64,000 nucleotides of DNA from Lithospermum erythrorhizon (lineage: Eukaryota > Streptophyta > Magnoliopsida > Boraginales > Boraginaceae). A program made the position numbers and the translations under genes. The notes beneath the pieces were generated by a model. It ran no database searches. It was not told where the DNA came from and saw only the letters and a list, made by a program, of their open reading frames with translations. This document shows, piece by piece, positions 36,374 to 47,459 of the stretch; the stretch's first letter is position 1, and every line of letters begins with the position of its first letter. The stretch is from contig JADFUC010000188.1 of the NCBI GenBank assembly GCA_019722365.1, forward strand, positions 744,001-808,000, written 5' to 3'.

Positions 36374-39300
36374 ATGAGAGCTTATCATAATATCACCATA
36401 TTTTTGTTTATTTTTCTCTCAGTATTTAATTCTTGCAGCATAACCCAATTGGCATTTGCTACAGAGCATAGACTTCAAGATTTGGTTGGTAATGGAAATA
36501 TTTTCAGAAGAATTTTGCACCAACCTTTGTTTCCAGATACTCAACCACCACCATCGTCCCCACCGCCGCCATCGGCTAGTTCATCTCAGCCGGTAGACCC
36601 GGACCAGCCCTTTTTCCCTGAAGTGCCAGGAGGAGCAACTCCAGATCAGTCACAACTGTCCCCACCACCACCAACCAATGGCATACCAGCACCTAACCAT
36701 GTTGCCACACAATCAGCACAACAATCTAAGCCAATCAAGAAAGTGGCAATTGTAATATCAGTTGGGATTGTCACACTTGGAATGTTGTCAGCATTTGCTT
36801 TTTATCTATACAAACATAAGGTGAAAAATCCTGATGAATCTCAGAAACTTGTTGGAGAGAATTCACAGAGGATTAATGAGGAATCAAGAATGCCCCCATC
36901 TACTTTCCTTTATATTGGAACAGTTGAACCATCCAATCAAAGATCAATCCCAGAAAGCAATGAAATTGCAAATGATTCACCTTATAGGAAACTGAGTTCA
37001 GCTAAAAGATCAGAAAGATATAGGCCAAGTCCTGATCTTCAACCTCTACCACCACTAACAAAGCCACCACCGCCTCCTCCAACGACAGGCATTGATTCAC
37101 CACCACCAATGTCATCCTCTGATGAGGAAAGCCGCGATACTGCATTTTATACGCCTCAAGGCTCAATCGTGAGTAACGAGGAAGGCTACTATATTCCCAA
37201 GAGACAACGGAGCAAGTCAAGCAATGGGAGTATCAGCAACTCAGTACAACAGTCTAGGCCTGAAAGAAGTTCCAGTAGTCCTATTCCTCATTCCAAGAGA
37301 ACTTCACCAAAATCGCGCCTTGCATCTCTACCTCCTGATGTTAAACCAACTATAATTCCATCAATAAAGCAATCATCAGTCCCTCCTCCGCCTCTACCAC
37401 CGCGACAACCAGTGGACTCATTTGAAGCACAACCTCCACATCTGGAGAGCCACCATAGTAAACCATTACTACCTTATGTTCCCAAAAGGCCTAAATTTTC
37501 AGCACCACCTCCCCCACCAGATATGAAAAGAATTCAATCGATAAATGATCAAACCGAGCAGCCAATTAAAGGCTCGGTTCCACCTCCACCTCCCCCACCG
37601 CCACCTCCTCTGCCAGCACTTGCAACACCTAGAAAAACTGGAGCTTCACCAAGAAGTGCCACTTCAATTATCACCCCGGAAAAAGAAAAGCCACGGTCAA
37701 GCAATCGTACTAGTACCCCGAAAACAACTCCCCAGAGCCCGAAAAGGTCTTATGTTGAAGAAGTTGATGAGGGTACTAGTTCTTTAGAGAGGCATGATAG
37801 TGATGAAATGGATGGATCAAGACCCAAGTTGAAGCCTTTGCATTGGGACAAAGTAAAAGCATCTTCAGATAGAGCAACAGTTTGGGACCAGCTTAGCTCC
37901 AGCTCCTTCCAGTAAGTATTCTAGTATTCTATCCTACATCAATGTTTAATTTCTTATGAATGCAATTCTATATGATGATATTGTTTGCAGACTAAATGAG
38001 GACAAGATGGAGTCACTTTTCGGATTCAATTCTGCAAATTCAGCTGCAAAAGAGACTACCAAGAAATCAGTACTCCCCCCTGTTGAAAAGGAGAATAGAG
38101 TACTAGATCCAAAGAAATCGCAAAATATAGCCATATTGTTGAGGGCGTTGAATGTGACCAGGGACGAGGTTTCTGAAGCACTTCAAGAAGGTACTTAATC
38201 ATTGTCCAAACTCCTCCGAAAACAATTATATGTAGAAGATCAGTGGTTCGTTTATCAATTTTTGCATACTTTATAGGACCTTGTAGCAATAAGGCGAGAG
38301 AAATATCACTAAAACAAGTACTTTGTGGGAGTAACCATCATTCCATTGGTTAAATATTTCACATGATGTCAAGAGTCCATTGCAGAACCTGGATATTTGA
38401 ACAAAAATGTGAGCTGGTGCTAAGTAGTATGCTTAAGCTTCATGGTACTTATGACTTGTAATGTACCTGAAAAGAGTTAAGACCTTTAAGAAAATAGAAG
38501 AACGAAATGTCAGAGAAGTGATGTTGATTAGCTTCCCACGAGTCATGGCATGCGAGCTAGGCATAGCAATGATATAACCACTTCATAGTTTATACTTCAT
38601 AGGTAGCTACTTCCTTAAGGATATTCCATTTATCTTCCACATTATATAGGTTAAGAACAAGGCACTTGTTGTAATGTGATAGGGAGTTGAGTAATGGCTG
38701 ATCAAGTTTAGGAAAAAGTCTGCTCAACAAAAGAGCAATCACTTGAAGAATAACATGTATACTCATAGTCACCAAGCCACTTTATAAGGAGTCATTCATA
38801 TTAAGGGTGTTCCGTTTTCCATTTGTTCTCCATGTTATCTACATGAAGAACAAGGACAGAGTCCTCTGGTCGGGGGGGATTCAATTGCAAAGCAGTCTAG
38901 TTATATAACCTTTTGGATGCAATGGTGGTTTCAAAAATCCAATACATGAATCTGCTAAGGATTAAGTGACTTGTATCTTAGATGCCACGAAAATTCATTA
39001 ACCGAGACATTCTGATGCTACAGGAAATCCAGATGGGCTCGGACCTGAGTTATTGGAGACCCTGGTGAAGATGGCTCCAACCAAAGAGGAAGAGATCAAA
39101 CTCAAAGATTACAATGGTGACACATCCAAATTAGGGTCTGCAGAGCGATTTCTTAAGGCAATACTTGATGTACCATTTGCCTTTAAAAGAGTGGAAGCCA
39201 TGCTTTATAGAGCAAACTTTGACACCGAAGTAACATATTTGAGGAATTCCTACCACACACTTGAGGTAAGATGGCTTCCCATGCAACTCTGTGCTAGTTC

Positions 39301-40242
39301 CTAATCACCTTCATCAACCAAGTCGGTCTATATATGAGCTATCTCAATCTAATACTAAACCGTTTAATCTAGTTCCTACCACTCATACCTTAACAGTTGT
39401 CCTTTGAATGCAATTAACTTTTTCATTCATTATCACATGTTTTTCAGGCAGCATGCACAGAATTAAAGAATAGTCGACTGTTCCTTAAACTTCTAGAAGC
39501 TGTCCTACGGACGGGAAACCGCATGAATGTTGGGACAAACCGTGGGGATGCAAAGTCTTTTAAACTTGACACCTTGCTTAAGTTAGTAGATATAAAAGGA
39601 ACGGATGGGAAAACCACCTTGCTGCACTTTGTAGTTCAAGAGATTATCCGATCAGAAGGAACAACTTCGGATTCAACCAATGAAGCTTTTCTGAACAAAT
39701 CGAATATTGGTGTAAAAGAAGAGGCATTCAAGAAGCAGGGATTGCAGATTGTGTCAGGTTTAACTAAAGAACTTATCAATGTGAAGAAAGCTGCAGGAAT
39801 GGACTCAGATGTCTTGCACAGTTATGTGACCAAGCTTGAAATAGGACTTGAGAAAGTCAAATCTGTTTTCCAATATCAGAAACAAAGTCTACAAGGTAAC
39901 TTCTTTGAGTCGATGACAATGTTTCTCAAAGAATCTGAACAAGAGATTGCTAGGATAAAGGCTGAAGAGCGAAAAGCCTTATCTTTGGTGAGGGATGTAA
40001 CGGAGTACTTTCATGGTAATGTAGCTAAAGAGGAAGCCCACCCTTTTCGAATCTTTATGATCGTAAGGGACTTTCTTTCAAATTTGGACAATGTCTGCAA
40101 AGAAGTTGGTAGGATGCAGGAAAAGACAATCATGGGTTCAGCCAAATCATTCAGAATACCAGCAACTGCATCCCTACCGGTTCTTAACAGATATAATGTG
40201 AGGCACGACACAAGCTCCGACGATGAAAGTTCATCTCTATGA
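36374..40242 (+). CDS. Type-I (membrane-anchored) formin-like protein
   Basis: Exons 36374-37911, 37991-38190, 39024-39265 and 39448-40242 give 924 residues with matching phases and GT-AG borders. Seen: a signal peptide ([20 protein letters not shown]), a Pro/Ser-rich extracellular stretch (about 55-110) and a transmembrane helix at about 124-146 ([18 protein letters not shown]). A long Pro-rich FH1 region follows, densest at about 401-416. The FH2 domain starts near [19 protein letters not shown] (about 485) and continues through [51 protein letters not shown] and LLHFVVQEI. Family knowledge: FH2 dimers nucleate actin filaments and FH1 binds profilin-actin; plant type-I formins anchor this activity at the plasma membrane and cell wall. 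The start codon was chosen because it opens the signal peptide. Assignment to a numbered FH paralogue is not attempted. Confidence 0.97.
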
Positions 40243-42047
40243 AACCATTTACCAATTTTGCATGTCGAGACCATCAAGGCGATTACAGGGCTCAAATCTA
40301 TTTTCTTTCAGAAATATCGGATCCTTTTCCATCGAATTGGTCTCGATTCAGATGTTATCTTCAGCACTAGAGAGGTCATAATGTCATATGTAAGACAGCA
40401 ACATACAGATAAAGCATCAGCAGGTCAAGTAAGAATAAGAATGCAGCTCGGCGTGTAGCAGACGACATGATACTCCATCGGAATGCACATGGGGTAACAC
40501 ATTCCACGACGGGGCACATTACAGCACATTAAATTTTTTCCTAGTCCAAATACAGATAAGTTATAAGTAAGACATTTAAATAATTTCCTCCAGTTGTACA
40601 CATATTCAAGAAAACTCCAATCTCGTTCCCGGGGCATCATAGTACAGTTCAAGTTAGCTTGATTCATCAATAATAGTGAAATTCTTTCTGCTTTTCGCTT
40701 CAGACATTCTTCATTTGTTTACTACAACATGTAGGGACTATCATAATGTAATTCATCAAGACAGCTAACAAAGTTAATGTGGGGTCTAAAAGTTTATCAA
40801 AATAGTAATATGAGTATTGTCCCATAATTATGTCTTGAAGCATACTTAATATAAAATTAGCATAATTATTATGCATGTAGATAACCTTGCATGACACTCT
40901 TAAGATATTGCTATGATAAACAAAATACTGAGTAATAATTTCATGAATTCTAAAATCTTGACATTCATAAAGATAAAGTAAACAACATTAACTAGGAAGT
41001 ACACGTAACGCTAAGTATAAATAAAAAGATTTGTACCTTTACTAATGTACACAAATGTACTTCGGAAGTTTGGATTGCCTTATGAATACAAATATATTAT
41101 GTATATGAATTTTTATGTTGACTAATCAATACCATATGATTACCTCTAGTCGATGATGGTCAACTCGAGACCAACTTCAATAATCGATAGGTCAACATTT
41201 AAAAAAGTTAGCATCATTAGCACCATATTCAAATATATTATGTATATGAATTTTTATGTTGACTGATCAACATCATGTGGTTACCTCTAGTCGATGATGG
41301 TCAACCCCAAACCAACTCCAATAATCGATCGGTCAACATTTAAAAAAGCTAACATCATTAGCACCATATTGATAGTACTAGTTCAAATTCGGGGTATTTT
41401 TATTTATTTATTTATTAATTAAAATTTAGATTTTATAACAGCATCTAGCCAAAAAAAAAAAGAATTAAAAGGTTTAAAATGGACATGTTTGTTAGGTTAT
41501 GTTTGATGTTGCTTAATATATCAGCTTCATATAATTTTGAAAATCTATTATATATAAACATGTTAATATGTTATGAGTCGATCAATTTTTTTAAGATTTA
41601 TCATGTGATGCACACATATCATATGATATTATATGAAGCAATTAATCACATATCATATCCAACTCAATGTTTTACATTCTCATATTCAATTAATCAATTT
41701 CAAATAGGAGTATTAGATAAAACGGTTTTTAACCAAATAATATACAGGTTGATTCTAGTATCATAAATTATCACAGAATTTGCAATTCGCAGATCACATA
41801 TACTGTACATGTTAACCAAGTAAGGAATGAAAAAATATGTACACACATATATACAAGTGTACAGTTTTAGTGAACACTTAGTTCAGAGTTTCAGACGAAA
41901 TATAGACAGACATAAAATATAATGTTTCATGTAGATAATTCTCTAGATCAAAACATGTTCAACCTCGTTTATGCGATTCCTGTACATGTTGTTACCATCT
42001 TAGGCGATAGAGCAATGGCGCTCCTTAGTCTCCAAGACCAACTGCAT
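40243..42047. other. 3' flanks of formin and FYVE genes, with tandem repeat
   Basis: The region between convergent 3' ends (formin plus strand, FYVE gene minus strand). No gene is seen; the open frames at 40258-40458 and 41479-41766 have no domain. It contains the two-copy repeat at 41089-41370. Confidence 0.45.
41089..41370. repeat. Two tandem copies of a 141-bp unit
   Basis: Copy 1 begins near 41089 and copy 2 near 41230. Both start 'caaatatattatgtatatga' and end 'atcattagcaccatatt', with about a dozen differences. The unit contains 'ctagtcgatgatggtcaa'. Non-coding, downstream of the formin. Confidence 0.8.
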
Positions 42048-44631
42048 TTAACCTGTAAGCTCCCACTGAATTTTGGAGTGGAACTGAAGTTTGGAGTAGA
42101 GATCCTTAATGGCAGCGTATAAGGGTTCCGCGGCCTTTGGCCTATCCATGTTCCCGAGTAGAATGTCAGATGTAGTAAGGTATGGATCGCCATAAAAACG
42201 AAGATTAGTATCTCTCCTTGTTGAGACAATGTTTCCTTCCAATGAGACGCCCACAAAGGCACCTGTGATGGGCATAACTATCATGAGAGATCAACTTAAA
42301 TAATATTTGATGCTTCCTCCTCTAGTCCTCTCCATTTTGGTTGTCATGTTTTCCTTCTTTAAGATATCACAAAACTAAGCTTTATTTTGAAGAGTTGATA
42401 GCACAATCAAATCATGATTGGCATATTTTCAACTAAACTTCAACGTAACTAAATAAGTCTGAAACTACAATCGAAGTCTCGTATTACCAATTCAAAAGGT
42501 ATGTGAACACATCTTAGAATTGGTAAAAAAATAACCAGATAGGCTAATATTATCAGCTTAATGATTCTGAAACAGACCTTAAATGAAAAACTCACATTCT
42601 CAAAGGAAAAAAATAAATGAATCTTAACAAGTGTAATGCCTTTCCACCTACTTTTGAACTTCACAAAGTCAAATATAGACGTATGTCACATGAAGCACGA
42701 TGATTGATGAATGAAATGGCTATTAACGAGCATATTAAATAAGTGTCGTAGGCAATAGCATTGAGCAAATTCTTGAGAATCTGATATTACGTCGTAAAGA
42801 TACATTAAATAATCATACTGAAAGGATAATGAAAAATCAGTTTACCTTTACTACAACTGTAAGTGTAGCACAAACCAGAACCTTTATCTCCAGCTCGCAT
42901 ATCTGCCTCCAGAACTCTACCAATGGGCCCAGCTGCAGCACTGCAACCAGCACCAAGAGAGAAATGCATCTGACTACAAAATGTTTTGACCGCTTTGGAA
43001 TCATGTAGCACGATGATGAAGTCCATCAGTTCACCTCCAGCCTACAGAAGCAAAAGGGATAAAAACAAAATAATTAAGCAGTGAAACTTAATATTATAGC
43101 ATTATCAACATTGATTTATTGATACCAGCGAATAAAGTTTCACCTGAGCACCCCAACCCATTCCAACAGAAAGTAGAGCAGATGGAGCAGACCAGGACCC
43201 ATCAGTCCTCCGAGCGACGACCAAACCAGTACCAAGTTTATATGAGACAAGTACTCCAGCTTTTGCAACAGTTATGATTGCTAGACCTTTAGCTCCTTTT
43301 AAAACTGCAGCTGGTATAGATCTTTCAGGATTCAACCTATCAACCTGCTTTTAAGTGCCAAGCGTACTAAAAAATCAGCACATATGAAAGGGATTTTGCA
43401 TAAATTAAGAGGAAGAAGATACATTTCCTGCTTCAATTTTTTATATAAAAATGAACAAATTATTTAATTACTTCATTCGTTCTTCTCTGAATAACCTTAC
43501 TATTTACATTCGAGTAAGAATAAGTTACAACATTTTCCACCTTTATCTTTTGAACTAGCTGGACTATTACAAATTTGCTATCTCATGTTTGTTTACCGGT
43601 ATGTTTGAGCTTATAGCCTTAATTAACCTTATGTCAATGTATAATAGTCATTCGCAATAAGTCAACCACTTTCCTTCTTTTATGTGAAAAGTCACGGTAG
43701 GTGGTTAAGAAACAAAGGAAATATCAACAAAGGGGAACAGAACCTGACTGCAGGAGTAAATAAAGAAATCAAATATCACACAAGACAGCAACATAACCTG
43801 GCTGTAAGTCCTCAATGTATTGGTTGCCTTGTATATTTCATGCTCCATAGATAAACCCACAGGAAGATTTAGCCAACCTCTGGTGCAAGTCCAATCCATG
43901 ACATCATGCTTTGCAGACTGTGCAGCATTGCTAATGGTGTTGATCAGTACATTTTGTAATGGGTCAAGCCTGTCATAGCAGATGTCGCATACTCTCTGTG
44001 GGTTCCTCTCTCTGAACTTAGCAGGCAACAAGCACCTTCCACTTGAGCATGCTCTGCAAAATATTCCTCCACAAAACCGACAATGATGTCTTCCACGCGT
44101 AAGAGCAGTAAAGAGGGCATTGCACTGCATGCAAGCTGTAGTCGAACTGTCGGGAAGCCATTCAGGCGGTTCTGCTTCTAGTACCTCTTTGTATTCAGCA
44201 TAATTAAGTGCATTAGGCAGTAGTGGAGGAGCACTGGGTATGTAAACAGAAGGGTGCAGGTATGTTCCCCCATCCTTTGCAGATCCAAGAAACGAAACAT
44301 TTGAACTGGAACTCTGTTGACTGCCGCTAGCCCCTGAATCCTTATTTCGACCTACCACAATATTAACAATCCCACTCATGATATTTCTTAGGTTCACCTG
44401 GGGAGGACCATCCTGTGCCATGTACCCATAATGGTTATCCCCGGAACTGTACTCCCCCTCAGAAAAATCATCAGTATCAACTGGAAAGGGGTAGGATGTG
44501 TTCAGTTTCATAGTCTCGTGGTCTTCTTTAGGGCCATCCCAACTAGCACCGTTAAAATCATCAATATACCCAAAATCGTCCTTTTCTAATTCCGCTATAG
44601 AAGAATATGATACTTTCTTATCCAATGCCAT
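42048..44631 (-). CDS. FYVE zinc-finger plus Ysc84 (DUF500) lipid/actin-binding protein
   Basis: Exons 44631-43798, 43344-43144, 43041-42846 and 42262-42048 give 481 residues with consistent phases. Seen: an acidic N-terminus and a FYVE-type zinc finger at about 158-222. The finger carries EWLPDSSTTACMQC, the basic pocket RGRHHCRFCG, CRACSSGRC and RVCDICYDRL. A Ysc84/SYLF domain spans about 285-470, with LKGAKGLAIITVAKAGVLVS, GTGLVVARR, GSWSAPSAL, GMGWGAQAGGE and FVGVSLEG. Family knowledge: FYVE domains bind phosphatidylinositol 3-phosphate on endosomes, and SYLF domains bind phosphoinositides and, in yeast Ysc84, actin. The plant FYVE-SYLF architecture is recognised but its exact process is unsettled. 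The ATG at 44631 is the first in frame after a 5' UTR acceptor at about 44676; the preceding GTG is not used. A 5' UTR intron (45902-44677) is inferred. Confidence 0.95.
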
Positions 44632-44702
44632 GATTCTTTTCACTTCAAGAAATTATAGGATCCACAAATAACACTGCTAGGAAGCAAATTACAAATGTAC
44701 CA

Positions 44703-45319
44703 GAGTCAGAAAAGAACATCAAGCACCAAACATATCCTAAGACTCTTCAGAACATAATTCATGATTCATTACATCCTTGAAGGTTCCATTATAAAAAATC
44801 GTATAAAAAGCATCAAACTTTATTCATAGATCAACTACATAACTATATACATAATACTTCTTCAAATAAACAAACTGTCAACTATGAGTTAAGGATTGAA
44901 GACCCGATATTCCCAACATGGGTTAAAATTTACCTCGGGTCGAATTGTATAAATCTTTCAAGAATCTGTATAAGCTAGTATTAAATAAACTAATATAAGT
45001 AAGGAAACAGTAAAACTTTCGAGAACAGTAAATAACAAGCACCAAACACATATATCTATAAAATTCTTCGAAAACTAATTATTAGTTCATTAAGTTCAAT
45101 CAACCCTCAAAGGTTCCATATCAAAAAATCATATAAAGCATCAAACTTTATTCATAAATAAACTACCCAACTATTCCCTTACTACTTCTTCAAATAAAAC
45201 AAAATATCCAACTATGAACTAAAGACTGAAAACCAAAATTCTCAACTTGGGCAAAATTCCCCCTTTTGTCTGAATGTAACAAATCTTTCAATAATATATA
45301 TAAGCTAGTATTATCCACA
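44703..45319. repeat. Diverged tandem duplication, unit about 330 bp
   Basis: Phrases recur in the same order about 330 bp apart. 'caagcaccaaaca' is at about 44719 and 45039, 'catcaaactttattcata' at about 44811 and 45138, and 'tacttcttcaaataaa' at about 44855 and 45182. 'ataagctagtatta' is at about 44970 and 45300. The copies differ by many substitutions and indels. Non-coding. Confidence 0.75.
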
Positions 45320-45897
45320 CTAAAAATAATTAAGTAAATAGTAAAATTTCACTACTAAATACTAATAATAAACAACATAAAAATCAAATCTTTCTTTTAT
45401 TAGAAAAGAAAAAAAAACAAATTGAAGAATTTGAGTATGAACACTAATTAGATGGTTTTCACTTTTCATACTAAAAATAATTAAGCAAATTGTAAACTTT
45501 CACTACTAACAATAAAAAACATAAAAATCAAATCTTTTTTCTTCATGTAAAATAAATGATCAAATTGAATCATTTTGGGTGCCATAATTAACACTAATTA
45601 GATGGTTTATATGCTAAAAACAATTAAGTAAATGGTAAATTTTACTACTAATAATAAAAAACATAAAAAACCAATCTTTTTTCTTCATGTAAAATAAATT
45701 AACAAATTGGACTAACTTGGGCACCATAATTAACACTAATTAGATGGTTTCCAAACTAAAAATAATTAAGTAAATGGTAAACTTTCACTACTAATAATAA
45801 AAAAACAAAAAGAATCAAATATTTTTTCTTAAAAAGTAAAATAAATTAACAAATTGAATAATTTGGGTATGATTATTAATATTAATTAGAGAATTTT
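45320..45897. repeat. Four tandem copies of a 142-151 bp AT-rich unit
   Basis: The units begin at about 45320, 45471, 45614 and 45756. Each starts 'ctaaaaa.aattaag.aaat' and ends near 'actaattagatggttt' (diverged in the last copy). Copies 2 and 3 are closest. The array abuts the presumed donor of the FYVE-gene 5' UTR intron. Confidence 0.88.
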
Positions 45898-45989
45898 AAT
45901 ACCTTATTTTGGAGTTGAGAAGCTTTGTGTGGTTTGGTTTTCTTGATTCACATAATATAACAATGGTGCACGTTTCCTTTTCAATTGGG

Positions 45990-47459
45990 TTGAATTAATA
46001 AATAGGATAAATTTTGATTCACGAAATTGAATTGGACTTTTATTTGCGAAACTTGGAGGAAATACTATCAAATGTTGCAGTATAGTATTCGAAAGTGTTT
46101 AATATTATAGTATGGTTTAAGAAATAATATAAACGAATGACCAACATTTATTACCTTTGGAACCGTACTCGAGTACTGTTAAAATGACTTAAAAATATAT
46201 GTGTAATAAGGATTTTACTAATTGTAATATAGAGAATTATTTTGCATATTTGAAGCAATCTTAAAGGATACTAATATTGTTCTTTTTTGTCACATTTCAT
46301 GATTCATCACCAAACATTGTTTCGTGATATTCAGTATCTAACCATCACAATGAAATTGTATTTATTATTTCAAGTAACCAATTAATATTTGTACCCAATA
46401 TATGCCGTAAGCATTATGATTAAATATTACCCTTAAGGCCTTAACCATTAAACCAAACTTATTAACAATATTGAATGATGTCAAGTTCTAATTCATCTCA
46501 TTATCTCAAGCCATTCTTTTCAAAATTTATATTTCTCTCTATATATATATATGTCATCTTCTATATTTTTTTAATTCAAATTAAGCGAATTAAATACACA
46601 ATAATTAAATGATATTATTTCTATCACCACCACTCCACCTTAATCTAGCATACAAAAGGAAAACTATAATCACAATTAATTACAAATTATTAACTTCATC
46701 ACCCAACTCATTTAAAATTAATATCAAACTTTCAAAATATTATTCATCACCACCATTTTCATTTTCCGAAATTCTTACCAAGACAAAAACATTTAAAAAT
46801 CCAACACACTTTTCTACCTTTTTCCCCCAACACTCACGTTATTCTTCGCTGTCTGAATACAGTGTGGTCAAAATTCACATATATATATATACACATCATC
46901 ATCCTCATCATTACCATATACAAACAAAATTCACCTGTTTTGTCTCAACCCCTTTTTGCACAAAATCTCCCTTTGTTTTTCATCTATTCACATATTTGCA
47001 TACAATTAATTATTTTGGAAGATTTGATTTTTATTCAAATTTTAAGGTGTATATATAAAGATAAGGGGAAAAAGATTTGTGGGTATTTCTTATTTTGTTT
47101 AATTTGGTTAAAGATCGAAGCTTTTTTTGATTTTGGTTGTGTTTTTTTGGATATTTGGTGATTCTTGGAAAGTTGTGATTTGGGTTTTTTCAAGAGGGTG
47201 TAAGGGGAATGAGAAGTGGAAATTGAGGAAAGTCAAAGTCTTGAGGGTTGAGATTTAAGAAGTGAAGCTGGAAATTTGGTTTTGGATTGGTTTAGATGTG
47301 TACATTTATGTGTATATTGGATGTTTTGATACTGTTTTAGGAGATATTAAGTTGAGTTATGATATCTTGTGGAAAAGTGAATGTTGGAGTTACTGAATTT
47401 CGACCAGGTGGCTCTGATCTCAATTGAACTTTGTAGGATCTATTGTAGGGACTTGATAT
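45990..47459. promoter_or_regulatory. Divergent promoter region between FYVE and SAC1-type genes
   Basis: The FYVE gene reads left from about 45990 and the SAC1-type gene reads right from an ATG at 47460. The DNA from about 46850 (after an 'atatatatatac' tract) to 47459 is T-rich and looks like the SAC1-type 5' UTR. That leaves under 1 kb for both promoters. The frames at 46609-47161 are low-complexity and are not supported as genes. Confidence 0.45.

Larger units (their letters stand above)
44677..45902 (-). other. Inferred 5' UTR intron of the FYVE gene
   Basis: On the minus strand the donor AAATAAG/GTATTA lies at 45903/45902 and the acceptor TTGCTTCCTAG at 44677, just upstream of the ATG at 44631. 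The intervening 1.2 kb is AT-rich with no coding signal and is almost filled by two kinds of tandem duplication, listed separately. The noncoding first exon would run from 45903 towards about 45990. This is inferred from splice-like signals only. Confidence 0.55.

Noticed and set aside
46609..47161. Two overlapping plus-strand frames upstream of the SAC1-type ATG
   Set aside because: Low-complexity leader sequence with no domain. It is better explained as promoter and 5' UTR.
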